DNA of 64,000 nt from Brassica napus (lineage: Eukaryota; Streptophyta; Magnoliopsida; Brassicales; Brassicaceae), in contig NW_026015073.1 in the NCBI RefSeq assembly GCF_020379485.1, positions 1 through 64,000 of the forward strand, written 5' to 3'. The position numbers were made by a program, and so were the translations under genes. Positions 1 to 10,903 of the stretch are shown one piece after another; position 1 is the stretch's first letter, and every line of letters starts with the position of its first letter. The notes beneath the pieces were generated by a model. That model was not told the origin of the DNA. It saw nothing but the letters and a program-made list of their open reading frames with translations, and did not search any database.

Positions 1-510
1 TGGCCAAAAATAGGTAGATGGGCCGACGAACTCGAGGGAGTTCCTCTGGTCTCACCGTACCACCCCAAGGCGAGACAACGGGAGAAACTCCCTTTCGCCT
101 GGTTATACGGCACGGAATGCATGATTCCCGCAGAAGTAGACTTTTCCCGGTGTTCGAACAAGGTTCTTACCCGAACGAGAGGAACTCAACGATGCTATGC
201 TCTTGGATGATCTCGACCTCATTACCGCGCGCCGAGATCGAGCGCTCATCGAATTCAAACTACCAGCACGCCGCTGCGAGAACTATAATTCCAAACGTAC
301 GGAATCGTAGGTTCAATCAGGGAGATCTGGTCCTTCGCAAAGTCTTCCAAAACACCGCTGAACGAAACGCGGGAAAACTCGGAGCAAACTGGGAAGGTCC
401 CCATAAAATCGAAAAAAGTCGTCCGACCAGGTTCTTACGAAATAGCCAACATGCAGGGCATAAAAATCCCTAGAACCTGGAACGCGATGCATCTCAAAAA
501 ATACTATCAC
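1..510 (+). pseudogene. Integrase C-terminal remnant of Tat-like retrotransposon A1
   Basis: This is the end of the pol gene of a Ty3/gypsy element that starts outside the window. Translations in alternating frames give typical Tat-lineage integrase pieces: an ETPFRLV stretch near 85-105, then NRRFNQGDLVLRK and NAGKLGANWEGPHKI around 300-415, and a final RTWNAMHLKKYY just before a stop near 510. These belong to the C-terminal part of integrase, which binds DNA during insertion. The frame changes several times, so the gene is dead. The catalytic DDE core is upstream of the window. The sequence downstream (spacer, antisense gene, polypurine tract, LTR) fits the 3' end of the same element. Confidence 0.8.
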
Positions 511-1480
511 TAAACAAACCAACTCGCAATCACTGAACTACGAGACGGCTTGATCTCCGCAAGGAGTACGTAGGCAGTTTGTCGAAAGGCAAATTCAGCT
601 GTCCCCCCTCATTAAAAGAGGGTGGGAGTGGGTACGTATACTCCTATACTCCCAAAAAATCGAAAAACTTCTTACCACGCTTTTGGTGTTTTTGACTTAT
701 CAAAACATCCTCACCCGTAAAATCAGAACGAGGTCTTCGGAATTAGTCGGCCGCTTAGGAGAAGCAACCTTTCATCGCGAGACGTCGCAAAAGATGCCTC
801 AAAGTTTATTTCTTTCAAGCGAACGAAACCTCCATCACAAAAAAGGCATATATATATGCACACACTAACACTTCTTTGCGCAAAATATTCAAAACAACGG
901 CACGCTCCACCAAGTCCGATGCTGATCACATCGAACTCACAAACGTCCTAAACAGACATAGCCATCTCACGGAGATGACTCTCTTACATCTGACACAAGG
1001 ATAATAGCGCTATAAAAGAAATCTGAAATTTTGGTCTAGCACTTCCGGTCTCCGGAGAGATGCTCGGTTCGTATCAAACAAGTCATATAAGCCGAGAACC
1101 TATCGCGGACTTTACATCGATACGAATCAGGAAGAAATCGCGACAGGAAAAACGATAGCCGGTTAGTCACCGCACAATCCTTAAACCGAAAGTAAACCTA
1201 GGTCTTGCCCTAAACCCAGCGCACTGGTCTCTAATCTCAAAGACATGATATCAAAAGAAGAGATTCTTAAACCATGCCCCTATGTTTATGTTCGACACCT
1301 TCAGCACCCCCGCAGAGTTCACATCTCGCGGAAGAACTCTCGAAACAGATCTCGAATGAAACATTTCACAATCGAAGAAGGATATGAGACGACAACTCAT
1401 CACCTTCCTCCCCACTATTCACAAACTCATAAAAAGCGTTATCCGATTATCGTACTATAAAAAAAAGCCGCGGAGGGGCA
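511..1480 (+). other. Non-coding spacer of A1 between pol and the antisense gene
   Basis: I see no gene here. The stretch matches, in reverse complement, the spacer of element A2 at about 17450-18545. Shared landmarks are a C-rich then G-rich block near 600-640 (counterpart about 18440-18475) and a block around 1090-1220 (counterpart about 17800-17930). It therefore belongs to the Tat-like family and is not unique DNA. Short open frames in it are not supported. Confidence 0.65.
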
Positions 1481-1660
1481 GGGATTCAAAGCCACACACG
1501 CCAGTCCCGAAATACAAACAAGGCCATTCAAGGCCGAACATAAAAAAAAAAAAAATCTCTCGCAAGAGATCTAACCAAGTCACCCTCAGATCTTACGCCC
1601 CCTCTTCACCCGCTGCCTCATCCGAGCCTGGAGCCGCGCCGCTTCCGTTCTCTCCGACCA

Positions 1661-2825
1661 TCAGGTCTTTCCCCTCTGGGTCTTCTGAACACGTCGGAAG
1701 GAAGCACGCGGATTCAGGTCGGCCAGGATGAGACCGAAATCTCCATCCTCGGCCGCCATATCTCCCTTGCAGCCGGACAGTCGGGCCTCTTCGGCCTCCA
1801 AGGTCGGGGGAGTCTCACTTTGGAACGACTGAACCACGGCCATCCCTCCCTCAATCGTCGCCAAAGCGAAATCCCTGCTCCGGACACACTCGAGGGAACC
1901 CAGGGAAGCAGAAATTTTCGCCAAGCGAGCTTGAAACCCCGCACGAAGGGCATCCGTAGCCTCTTGGATCCCGCGGTGCGCTAGTCCCGCGTCACTCTCG
2001 ATCTGACGCTGGAGTCGACGCACCTCCGAGGATTTGGCCTTCCTGGCCTTCTTTTCCTTAAGCAAGGAACTCGCCGTCTCCCAAGGTCCCTCTCAAGCTC
2101 TCCTATCGCAACCTCGAGCTTTGACACTTTCGCAGAGTGAGAGTCCTCGACAGCCGTCAACATGGCCTCGGTTTCGGACCATCTGCCCTGAATCTCCACC
2201 AACTCCCCGGAAAGGAGACTGGTCTCAGAACCACATTCGCTGATCATCCCATCGATCAATGATATGAACTGCAAGCGGTGAGAATTCTTAAGACTAAGTC
2301 CGAGAAAAGAATGCACAGAAGACGATCGAGAATTCAAACAAGAGACAACCTTTCCGCGAAGTCCCGAGGCTAGGCTCGATCCACTCTGCTGCGAAGTCTC
2401 CCCGTCGCCACTCTTGGTGAGTTTCCTCTTCCGACTCAGGCTGAGTATCCAGGACAGCGCTAGGAGCACGCAATGCCAGAACGATTCCTTTCTGGCTGGA
2501 GGAGGAGGCGTAGAGTCAGCAGCCTTCTCCTTGTCCTCGACGAGGATCGGAGTCGTGGAAGATCCCGCAGGAAGGGCTTGCGAGAGAGGAGCCATGACTT
2601 CGGTCCCATGACACGGGGCAACGACCTGCGCGGAAGAAGACGGAAACTCGGAGCCAGCTTGAGCTAGCTCTTTCTCGGCTTGGCGACGAACTAGTTTCTC
2701 TAGAAAGAAAGATGACCGGCAACACAAGCCGGCGCTTCCGCCGGAGAAGTTAGAACCAGAGCCGGAGAAGTGGCCTCGCCCATCTCGACGTCGGAATTCT
2801 TCTTATCACCCTGGGAGGAAGACAT
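1661..2825 (-). pseudogene. Antisense extra ORF of Tat-like element A1 (coiled-coil region)
   Basis: This gene lies opposite to the element's own transcription, between pol and the 3' LTR. A first ATG at 2825 opens a short serine-rich, acidic reading frame that stops near 2700. Another frame then gives a Ser/Pro-rich part and a long charged helical segment (ELVEIQGRWSETEAML, then KEKKARKAKSSEVRRLQRQIESD) that looks like a coiled coil. The C-terminal end, around 1661-1760, is acidic. The parts are in different frames, so introns or frameshifts are needed. Tat-lineage elements are known to carry such extra ORFs. Its function is unknown. The counterpart in A2 starts at 16343 but keeps a different, N-terminal part. 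Confidence 0.55.
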
Positions 2826-2910
2826 GTTGAAAGGGAAGTTATGAAACTAGAGAGGTTTTTGAAGGAATGAAGAAGGGAAGGTGTGAAGAAAATGAATGAC
2901 AAGAGCTCAC

Positions 2911-2920
2911 TACTTATAGA
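2911..2920 (-). promoter_or_regulatory. TATA-like box for the A1 antisense gene
   Basis: On the minus strand a CTATAAG motif lies about 90 bp upstream of the ATG at 2825. Element A2 has the same CTATAAG motif at 16215-16221, upstream of its own antisense gene. Conservation in two elements supports a real antisense promoter. No transcript evidence is available here. Confidence 0.45.
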
Positions 2921-3041
2921 AGTATGGGTTCGGAATATCGTCTCGACAACTTTTTTCCGCGGAGTTTAAAATGTGAATTTCGTCCGATACACTTAAACTT
3001 GTCAAAGTCATCTATCCGCCCGCTAGAGTCATAACTCTAAC

Positions 3042-3056
3042 GGGCTGGGGGCTAAC
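3042..3056 (+). other. Polypurine tract of A1
   Basis: A G-rich tract, GGGCTGGGGGCTAAC, directly precedes the LTR start TGTTGGGG. This is the expected primer for plus-strand DNA synthesis. Element A2 has a near-identical tract on the other strand (16084-16099). Confidence 0.75.
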
Positions 3057-3204
3057 TGTTGGGGTGAAAAACGGTTACGACAAATTTAACAATAAAAACG
3101 TCCGAGGAAGAAAATAAGAATTCCTCCGAAGAGTACTTTTCGAAATAGATTCTTCCTTACGAAAAAGCTTTACGGAAGAAAGAATCGAGATGTCCGACGA
3201 AAAG

Positions 3205-3625
3205 CCCGCTCGGGGTCTACGTAGCGACCGAGCTCGAGCCAAAGCTCGGTCGCTACGTAGTGACCGAGCGATCGTCCCGCTCGGTCGCTACGTAGCGACA
3301 GAGCCCGGCCAAGCTCGGTCGCTACGTAGCGACCGAGCGATCGTCCCGCTCGGTCGCTACGTAGCGACCAGGCGATCGTCCCGCTCGGTCGCTACATAGC
3401 GACGAGCTCGAGCCAAAGCTACGTAGCGACCAGCGATCCCTCGGTCGCTACGTAGCGACCAAGCGATCGTACCGCTCGGTCGCTACGAGCGACTAGCGAG
3501 TCGCTAGAGCGACCAAGAGATCGTACCGCTCGGTCGCTACGTAGCGACCGAGCAATCGTCCGCTCAGTCGCTACGTCGCGACCGGGCTCGAGCCGAAGTT
3601 TGGTCGCTGTGTAGCGATTGAACTC
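3205..3625. repeat. Palindrome cluster inside the A1 LTR
   Basis: About eleven full or damaged copies of a palindrome centred on CTACGTAG, with arms CGGTCG/CGACCG, spaced about 30-60 bp apart. The spacers read GATCGTCCC or CGAGCCAAA. Copy number differs between the four family A LTRs here and explains much of their length variation (1232 to 1512 bp). Open frames through it, with repeated SLRSDRA and LGRYVATE, are by-products of the repeat. Confidence 0.85.
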
Positions 3626-4036
3626 TTCCGGACATCGACATACATCAATCCATGCTTTCTCGTCAAATCTTCGAACGCTATCTCCCGAAGACCGTAGCAA
3701 GCTCAGTCCACGTTTTCCGCTATTCCAACTCATCGATCAAACTTCACGGATGAGAAACCACGGAAAATTCGTAGTAAACGTGTCGAGTCGGAAGACGGCC
3801 CAAACGGACCTAAAACACGACTCGAGGCCCATCCTACGATTTCCTAACCCAAAGCCCGTAAACCGCAGCACGGTTTACGCTTGGTCCACATGGAAGGATA
3901 AATGTCAAGTTTCCGCGGATAAATACGAATGCTTTGAAGATAATTGTGAAGATCGGGTAAAATGGAATATATCCATTTTTATGCTATGACGACTTAAGGG
4001 CAGAAGAGTAAAAGCGTAAACCGACCTTGGAGCTAG

Positions 4037-4044
4037 TATATAAG
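4037..4044 (+). promoter_or_regulatory. LTR TATA box (TATATAAG) of A1
   Basis: TATATAAG is preserved at the same place in all family A LTRs in the window (minus strand 21604-21611; plus strand 63049-63056). It lies about 380 bp before the LTR end, a sensible place for the element promoter. Confidence 0.6.
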
Positions 4045-4422
4045 GAGTCCTAGGCGAGGAGCATGGGGGGAGAACTTTTTCAGAGCAAAATTAGCACTTA
4101 GAGCGATTTAGGCAATTTTCCGTTTTTGTTATCTCGAGCTGCGACTCAATTAGGTTTAGCCGTCTTAGGGTTGCTAGAACTAGGAATCTCGCCGACAACT
4201 CTCGAGCCCAGGCTTATACCTTGTTGTAAACGCTCATACGCAGATTCGGAATAAGATCTTCTTTGCTCTCTTTTCAATTTATTATACTTTAACGTTGTTA
4301 TTCTCGTGTTCTGATTGCTTGACGTGTGGTAATTAGCAGATATCCGGGTCCTCTGGGAAATTAGGGTTTTCCTAGTTTCCTTATTTAAACGGAAATCGAC
4401 GGTGTGAATTTCGGTTCCCACA

Positions 4423-5060
4423 TAACACTTGGCCACCCATTCCGCGACATCGGCCTTCATACGGATCCAATGATAGAACTTCTTAAGGTTCTGATACATC
4501 TTGGTCGCACCAGGATGAACCGAGAATCTGGATTTATGAGCCTCCCTCATAATCTCTTCCTTTAGACTCCTATCATTAGGAACACTGATCCGACCGTTTA
4601 CTAGGATGGTACCATCCTTTGCAGTTTGGTACTCCGTCCTATCATTCTGAGCAACCTTGTTTAGGTTCTCGTCCTGACCTTGAGCCAACCGAATGCGGGT
4701 AAGCAGGTCGGCCTGATTGACTGCCTCTAATCCGAGTGGTTCAGACTCTTTGGTCGATGCGTTCAACCGTAGGGCACGAACCGTACCATCCAGGTCGTCC
4801 GCTTCTCGTTCGGCTGATACGTCGGCCCTTCTCCGGCTCAAGGCATCTGCGACCAGATTAGCCTTACCCGGATGATAGGTGATATCCAGATCGTAATCAG
4901 CTACAAACTCCATCCACCTTCTCTGCCTTAAGTTTAACTCAGGCTGGGTGAATATATACTTAAGACTCTTATGGTCCGTAAGTATCTGAACCTTGGCACC
5001 ATACAAGTATGATCGCCAAATCTTTAAGGCGAACACTACCGCAGCCATTTCAAGGTCATG
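4423..5060 (-). pseudogene. RNase H end and integrase N-terminus of B1 (cut by A1)
   Basis: The minus-strand translation begins with the end of RNase H ([43 protein letters not shown], then a [14 protein letters not shown] linker). It continues through the H/H half of the integrase zinc-binding region ([21 protein letters not shown]). It stops being retroviral at AKC, exactly where the A1 LTR ends at 4422. The zinc-site CxxC, the DDE core and the C-terminal domain are therefore separated and lie outside the window. A one-base insertion near 5065 breaks the frame from RT. A longer open frame continues below 4423 only because it reads LTR sequence. Confidence 0.85.
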
Positions 5061-6046
5061 GGTGGGGTAGTTTCCCTCATGATTTTCTCAACTGCCTTGA
5101 CGCATAGGCGATGACCTTCCCATGCTGGGTTAATATGCAACCTAGTCCTGTTATGGACGCGTCCGTATAAACCATATAGGGTTGGTCGGCCTCTGGAAGA
5201 ACCAGAATGGGTGCGCTAGTCAGCATGTCCTTAAGCGCGGAGAAACATTCCTCACACTCTTCAGCCCATGTGAACTTAACGTCCTTCCCAGTCAACAGCG
5301 TTATAGGCTGAGCCAAGCTTGCGAATCCTTTCACAAACTTTCTATAATAACCTGCCAGCCCTAGGAAGCTTCTGACTTCCGTGGCACTGCGTGGTCGAGG
5401 CCAATCCTTGATTGCCCTGATCTTCTCTGGATCCACCGAGACGCCCTCACCGGACACAATGTGGCCGAGAAACCCAATGCTCTTCTGCCAAAAACTGCAT
5501 TTACTGAGTTTTGCATAGAGCTTGTGTTTCCGTAATCGTTCCAGCACGGCTCTCAGGTGTTTCCGATGAGATTCCTCATCCTTGGAGTAAATCAGGATAT
5601 CATCAATGAAGATGATCACTGATTCGTCCAGGAAATCTCGGAAAACGCTGTTCATCATTTTCATGAATGCAGCAGGCGCATTGGTCAGACCGAATGGCAT
5701 AACCACAAACTCGTAGTGGCCGTACCTGGTCCAGATGCTGTCTTTCTAATATCATTTGGCTCTATAGGGATCTGATGATACCCTGAGGCCAAATCAATCT
5801 TAGAAAACCACTTGGCTCCTTTGAGTTGATCCAACAACTCATCTATTCTGGGCAACGGGTACTTGTTCTTCACAGTAACCCTGTTCAACCCTCGATAGTC
5901 AATACACAGACGCATGCTACCATCCTTCTTTTTCACAAAGAGGACTGGTGCACCCCAAGGAGAGCTACTTGGACGTATGAACCCCTTGTCCAGCAATTCT
6001 TCTAATTGCTTCTTTAGCTCGGCCATCTCGGCCGGAGCCATTCGGT
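5061..6046 (-). pseudogene. Reverse transcriptase and RNase H of B1
   Basis: RT copies the RNA genome to DNA. The N-terminal half (from [11 protein letters not shown] at 6041) has [22 protein letters not shown] and [15 protein letters not shown]. After a one-base loss near 5730 the frame changes and continues with [17 protein letters not shown], the catalytic [11 protein letters not shown], and the connection [18 protein letters not shown]. The RNase H start [14 protein letters not shown] follows. A second one-base loss near 6046 separates it from protease. All key RT motifs are visible, but the gene cannot make one protein. Copies B2 and B3 carry closely related RT. Confidence 0.9.
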
Positions 6047-6663
6047 ACGACTCTTGGACAGCGGAGCTGTCCTTGGTTCTAGTTCAATCGTAAATGGATC
6101 CGACCTATCAGGGGGGACACCCTGTAGTGAACGGAACACATCTGGGAACTCAGACACCAACGGGTCCTCAGTTAGATCTTTCTGATCATCAGACCTGCCG
6201 TGCTCCATAGTGGTAATTGTGGTCAAATATGCTTCACAACCCCGTCTAAGCATCCGTTCTGCTCGGATTGCTGACACCACTACTCTATCCAGAGCCGGAC
6301 TCATATTCAGACTTTGGTACTGGATCGGGTGAGGTCCAGTCTCCAACCGTACACATCCTCTGTGGCAGTCGAGAGTGGCCCGATACTTTCCCAACCAATC
6401 CATGCCTAGGATCACATCGTGATTCTGTAGGCGCAACACAATGAGATCTACAGGCAGATTTTTCTCCTGGATCATTACCGGGATATTAGTCATGAGCCCT
6501 AATGAGTGCATGATTTGCCCACCGGCCGCCCTTACTAGTCTCGAATTATCCCCAGAACAGAGGCAGAACAGACCCTTTCTGACCAGTTCCGGACTCACAA
6601 AACTATGTGTAGCCCCTGTGTCGAAAAGCACGTTGGTTTCAACACCACCAATCATGAGGGTCC
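6047..6663 (-). pseudogene. Aspartic protease of B1
   Basis: The protease cuts the Gag-Pol polyprotein. The active-site motif VLFDTGATHSFVSPEL is near the N-terminus and the second conserved region HDVILGMDWLGKYRATLDC follows about 60 residues later. A linker (RAERMLRRGCEAYLTTITT, then PLVSEFPDVFR) leads to RT. The reading frame differs from gag. It starts right after a candidate splice acceptor ending at 6664, and would be in frame with gag once the 90-nt intron is removed. A one-base loss close to 6046 breaks the link to RT. Confidence 0.85.
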
Positions 6664-6753
6664 CTATAAGAGACCCACATCAGAATCCCCTAGCCACTCT
6701 AGGTTCCAGACCAAGCATTCTATTGAATGTAAACAGATAAATTCAGGAATTAC
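6664..6753 (-). other. Candidate gag-pol intron of B1 (90 nt)
   Basis: On the minus strand gag reaches CTCTG|GTAATT at 6753 and protease begins after TTATAG| at 6664. Unspliced RNA stops two codons past the donor. Removal of exactly 90 nt joins the two frames in phase 1. Element B3 has donor ACTG|GTAATG and acceptor TTTGTAG| at the same place with 92 nt, and the join is again in frame, although the intron interiors have diverged. Splicing is inferred, not shown. Confidence 0.55.
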
Positions 6754-8157
6754 CAGAGATCGAATCAAACGATCCAGAAGCGCCGTCGTCACGGGACAGC
6801 TCATACACCCTTGGTGTTGTGGTCGGCCTGCTCTGGGTCGACTTTCCCGTGTCTCCACGACCCTTCCCTTGTCCTCCTTGCCGCTTAGGACATTCACTTT
6901 GGAAGTGTCCGCTTTGGCCGCAATGGAAACAAGTCCGAGAGCCGCTGCCACTGGATTGGCCCTGAGTCCGGCTTGGTCGAGTGCAATCTCGGATGGAATA
7001 ATCCAAGCTGCCACATCTCACACAAGCTCCCATGTCTTTCCAGAATTCACCTGGATGGTTCTTACCACACTTGGGACATTCAGGTCGTCCACTAGAGGCC
7101 TTGCCTCCATCAACCTGGTCCCACTTCCTCTTTCGGTCGTTAGTCTTACCGTCAGGATAGACTGCGACTTTGTCTTAAGCTTGGCTTCCTCGGCCAAGTT
7201 AGACTCCAAAAGAGCTACACGTTCAACCAGCTCTCCGACGGTGCTGAAGGTGCGGATCAAACAGTGAGTTCTCAGCTCCGGCCTTAAGCCTCGAATGAAC
7301 CGACGAACCTGGACTGTCTCGTCCTCAAGTTCCCTTCCAACAAAACGTCGGAGCCGGTTGAACTCCTCTTCGTACTCACGTACGGCCCTGTGGCCTTGGG
7401 TAAGGTCTAGGAATCTACCTTCGAGACGGTCCCAAGCCTCTGCAGGAAAGTATTTGCGGTTGAATTCATCTTCGAAATCCGCAAAACTCTGGAGACTTCC
7501 ATTGGTGCGCTTGTTCACAGCCAGCCACCAATTATGCGCGTCCCCTTCCAGGAAGTGAACCGCAATGTCTCTCTTGTAATCCTCGGGACAACGAGTTGAG
7601 CTGAAGTTTTGGACTAGCCTACTCCTCCACTCGTCTGCCTCAATAGGATCGGTGCTTCCTGAGAAATGCTTCGTCCCTAGACGGGAGATGTGCTGAAGCA
7701 AACTCAGATAGTCCACCTTTTTCCCGGTCCTTTCTGGTGGATCAATCTCGATCACCTTGACCGTTTCCACAACTGGACCATTGGTGTTGGGGGCGGTTGT
7801 AGCCACAGGCGTAGCTTGGCCAACTGAGGAGTTCACTAATGGCGTGAACAATTGGGCCGTAGCCGCCACCTGAGTCCCCATTACCTTCATGGCTTCTAAC
7901 AAGTCCTCTTTGGACAGTGTTGTGGTTACATTGGCCGTACCATCAGCCACTTTCTCACGCTGGCCACCATCACGGTTAGCGTTCGAGGATTCCACTTCCT
8001 CATCACTCTCCTGATGTTCCTGACCATCCTGTTGCGTCCCCGTAAGATTAGCCTGATCAGTTGGCAACACATTTTCAGCGTTAGCCGCGGCCGGATCGGT
8101 TTGCAAACCGGACAGATTAGTTCCATCCACGGCCACTTGGCTAGACTGACCGGCCAT
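6743..8157 (-). pseudogene. gag of B1
   Basis: Gag forms the virus-like particle. A true ATG at 8157 (MAGQSS...) opens 379 codons. They include the capsid-like core PIEADEWRSRLVQNFSSTRC, DIAVHFLEGDAHNWWLA and FADFEDEFNRKYFPAEAWDRLEGRFLDL. A frameshift near 7090 moves the rest to another frame (7033 to 6743), which carries the zinc knuckles. Knuckle 1 has lost its last Cys (GEFW where B3 has GECW), knuckle 2 has Tyr for His (CVRCGSLDYSIRDC), and knuckle 3 is intact (CFHCGQSGHFQSEC). Gag ends in a stop shortly after the splice donor. It is a decayed copy of the same gag seen intact at 57656-59220. Confidence 0.88.
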
Positions 8158-8351
8158 TCTCTTACTTCTTCGGGACTTTCCCGATTTACTTTTTCCAGCC
8201 TAAGGATTCAGACAATGTTAGTAGAAAACACACTAACATAAATAGAACAAAACAATCCCTAGACTAAGCAATCAAACCTCACCGTGAGACCTAATCAGCT
8301 GGCTGCGTGTGTGTGTGGACTACATAACCCAACTATCCTAGAATCAAGCAT

Positions 8352-8363
8352 GCTCTGATACCA
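8352..8363 (-). other. Primer binding site of B1 (initiator Met tRNA type)
   Basis: The minus strand reads TGGTATCAGAGC three bases after the LTR end ...CTTACA. This is the usual plant initiator-Met tRNA primer site. It fixes 8367-10364 as the 5' LTR and the element as minus-strand. Confidence 0.85.
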
Positions 8364-8366
8364 ACT

Positions 8367-10364
8367 TGTAAGACCCGTTCCTGGTCTCTTGACCCAACTG
8401 GATACGAATGCTTACTTATTAATTTCTTTGCTTGTTTGATCCATTTTAAGTCTTTTATTTGCTAAGTCATATTCGAATATGAGGTTCATAAACAAAGGAA
8501 CAGATTGCACAGCGGAATAACAATGTATAAACTTTGTATTACTAAGAAACATGAGATTCAATACACAACTTCTTAACAGTCTCATAGACAATCACTAGTT
8601 CATCCTTAGTATCATCTAACCACACGTTACACAGCCTCTCACTGACCGAGCCTTCACGGCTCCTTGGCTTGACCAGAACCATCCTTAGTTCCTGAAACCA
8701 CAACCAGATAATCATTAATCATAACCGAGAATAGAACGGATTGATTCCACAATGCTTGGCTTGGTTCCTAGAACTTAGATAAACCTCAGTCAACATAATC
8801 ATAAAACGTATGAGCCTACCTACCGTATCCTAAGTCATTCAACCAACCACCCCTTGACTTAGAATCAGATAGATAGTCCAGAATAGATAACAGAACACAC
8901 GAACAGATCCGGATCGTCCCCAAAGACCAATCCGTCTAACCGGATAGAATCTAGGTGCGACCGGCCAATGGAGTCCGGCTCGATGGCCCAACGTACTCCC
9001 TTACCTGATCCGGCCTTAGGCCTGGATCCAATCGGCCGAGTAAGCCTCAAGCCTAATCCGGAAGGCTTAGCAACCGGTCAGACCTTGTGACTCTACCTTG
9101 GCTTAGACAAACCGTGACCTTGTCTTGACTAGACAAGCCTTAGGTTGATCCATAAGGATCGGTCCTAACCTGTCCCGAAAGACACCGTTTGGAACATGTA
9201 CCCTTTGGCCATTCGTGACACTCGTGACTCTTGACAACTCGTGCCCTTTGGGTCATTCCCAACCGTTCATCCTAACCGCCCAGTCTTGGTGCGATCGGAT
9301 CATCCCACTAACCGACCCGTGTCTAGGCTAGCGGTTTGATTATGTTCGGCCAAAGCCTAGGGACGTGTCCCTTGGACTCAACTAACACAACCTTTCATGT
9401 TTAACCAGAGAGAAGAGAAGACAAACGAATTGAAACAGATAAGGAGAGCCGGATGGGACTTAGGAACCGAGCAGAGCCGCGGTGCGGTCGCATGGACCGT
9501 CTGTTCGGTCTGATGGAGCCACGGCCCATCACATACCTTGTGAACCACGTCTGGGTTCTCCATGCTCTTCTCCTTGTCTTGATCTCCCATTCTTGACCGG
9601 AGTTAGTTCTCAAACGATCAGAGTCGCCGGAACACAACACCACCACAATCGGCCTTTCTCTTGGCCGGAACTCTCTCTTTCTCTCTTTCTTTCTCTCTAC
9701 GGTTTCTTTGAGTATTTTACTCTGGAATTGGATATTGAAATCGACCAGATAGCCCCCATATTTATAGAAAACGAGGGGGTAAGTCTTGCCCCATGAACAG
9801 GCATGACTTGCTAGCGAATGGGCACCATCGGCCAAGGGTTGTCCCCTTTCGGCCACTTGCATCCCTTCGCCCTTTCTGATTGGGTTTGGGGTCGTCCACA
9901 AGCCCAACCCACGCCCCAAGCTTCCTGGACTTAGCCCATGGCCTTGTCCTGAGACCCAACAGCCCATGGCCTCATGGCCGGACCTCACAGCCCGCCACTG
10001 ACCCGGACCCGGACCATCGGCCTAAAGCCCGGACAGTCCGTCTAGCTGAGATGAGCTGACTCTCAGCTGCCTCAGCTGAGTGAGCTAGTAGTCCAGCTAG
10101 TGGAGCTGACCTAGTAGGGACTGAGCTGGAGTGAACTGAACCTAGCTTCCTTGAGCTGGCCGAGCTACTCGTCCACTTCGTCCAGCTACCGTCTTACTCG
10201 TCCTAGCTGTCTCTTAGCTTGTATAAGGTTAAGTTTAAGTTTCCTTATGTCCTTAACCTTCTTTCTCGACCATGGAACCTTGCCTTGATGTCCTAGGACT
10301 GGCTTTCACGTTTCCTCGAACCATGGCCGTCCCAACAATCCTACTCAGGATTGGGGGCGTGACA
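8367..10364 (-). mobile_element. 5' LTR of B1
   Basis: On the minus strand it begins TGTCACGCCCCCAATCC and ends GGGTCTTACA; length 1998 bp. It matches the B2 LTR at 44640-46621 along its whole length. Inside are a TATA box (9760-9766), a pyrimidine-rich tract (9665-9700; GA-rich in the transcript) and a dense cluster of AGCT tetramers (about 10041-10215). The start is inserted into another, plus-strand LTR whose remainder follows at 10365. Open frames in it are not supported. Confidence 0.85.
9760..9766 (-). promoter_or_regulatory. LTR TATA box of B1
   Basis: On the minus strand TCTATAAATATGG sits about 600 bp from the LTR start, followed by a GA-rich leader. B2 has the same motif (about 46048-46054) and B4 has TATAAAC at 50870-50876, so it is conserved in family B. 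Confidence 0.6.
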
Positions 10365-10903
10365 AGTGTTCCTGGTGTGTTTAGGCGTGTGATCATGAGG
10401 ATGGATTTGAGGCAGAAAGACAAGGAGAAGGCAAAGGAGAAAGAGAAGGAAGTCGCCCCTGGAGACCGAACTCCTAAGGTGAGAGGTGTGGCCAAGAGTA
10501 ACCGGACAAGGCCGCGGATGATGGCCATGACCAGAAATGGACCGTGGTAAGGGAAAAGCACCATGAGGACCGCGGCCATGGGAAGATGTGTGGTGATTGG
10601 GTTAATTCTGAAAATTGTGTAATTATTGTAGCCTATTGTGCAACTTGTGAACTTATGCGATTCTAGTGTGTGATCTATTTATTAGGATGATGAATGATGT
10701 ATGAACCTTGGTTATTATCTATGAAATATCTATTTGCCCTAGTCGATGTTGGATTGTTTAAGTGTGAATGTTGGAACCTCAAAACTCTGAAAAAGACTTA
10801 GAATTATTTAACACTTGAACTTGAATATGTAAATGAAACTGGTTGCATTGTTTGGTGAGGCCGCGGTCTGGTTTGATTGGGGAATCCAGGATCGGGTCTT
10901 ACA
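10365..10903 (+). mobile_element. 3' part of a plus-strand family B LTR
   Basis: The sequence resembles the later part of the B3 LTR. It shares GACAAGGAGAAGG-type purine repeats and the block ending CCATGGGAAGAT (counterparts about 56820-56880 and 57320-57370). It ends GGATCGGGTCTTACA at 10903, a family B LTR end. No primer binding site follows, so this is a solo or 3' LTR. Its first part was separated by the insertion of B1. Confidence 0.7.

Larger units (their letters stand above)
3057..4422 (+). mobile_element. 3' LTR of Tat-like element A1
   Basis: The LTR starts TGTTGGGG and ends TTCCCACA, so it has TG...CA ends. It is 1366 bp and aligns with the A2 LTRs and with the solo LTR at 61923-63434. 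It contains a cluster of GCTCGGTCGCTACGTAGCGACCGAGC-type palindromes and a TATATAAG box. It ends inside the integrase gene of the minus-strand element B1, which resumes at 4423. The 5' LTR and the left target duplication are outside the window, so the insertion footprint cannot be checked from both sides. Confidence 0.85.

Noticed and set aside
3190..3733. Open frames with repeated SLRSDRA and LGRYVATE in the family A LTRs (also 15677-16054 and 62229-62628)
   Set aside because: They are translations of the palindrome cluster and appear on both strands because the unit is its own reverse complement.
4146..4422. C-terminal part of the 300-codon frame that ends at 4146
   Set aside because: Below 4423 it reads A1 LTR sequence. 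The fusion with integrase is an accident of insertion.
6605..7267. A 220-codon plus-strand frame
   Set aside because: It is the complement of gag and protease of B1 on the minus strand, with no independent support.
9401..9988. A 195-codon minus-strand frame in the B1 LTR, and similar frames near 45984-46244 and 56421-56964
   Set aside because: They lie in LTR promoter/leader DNA, contain no known domain, and the frames are not kept between LTR copies.
10272..10579. Lysine/glutamate-rich frame DKEKAKEKEKE
   Set aside because: It comes from a purine-rich simple sequence in the LTR leader, also found near 56820 in the B3 LTR.
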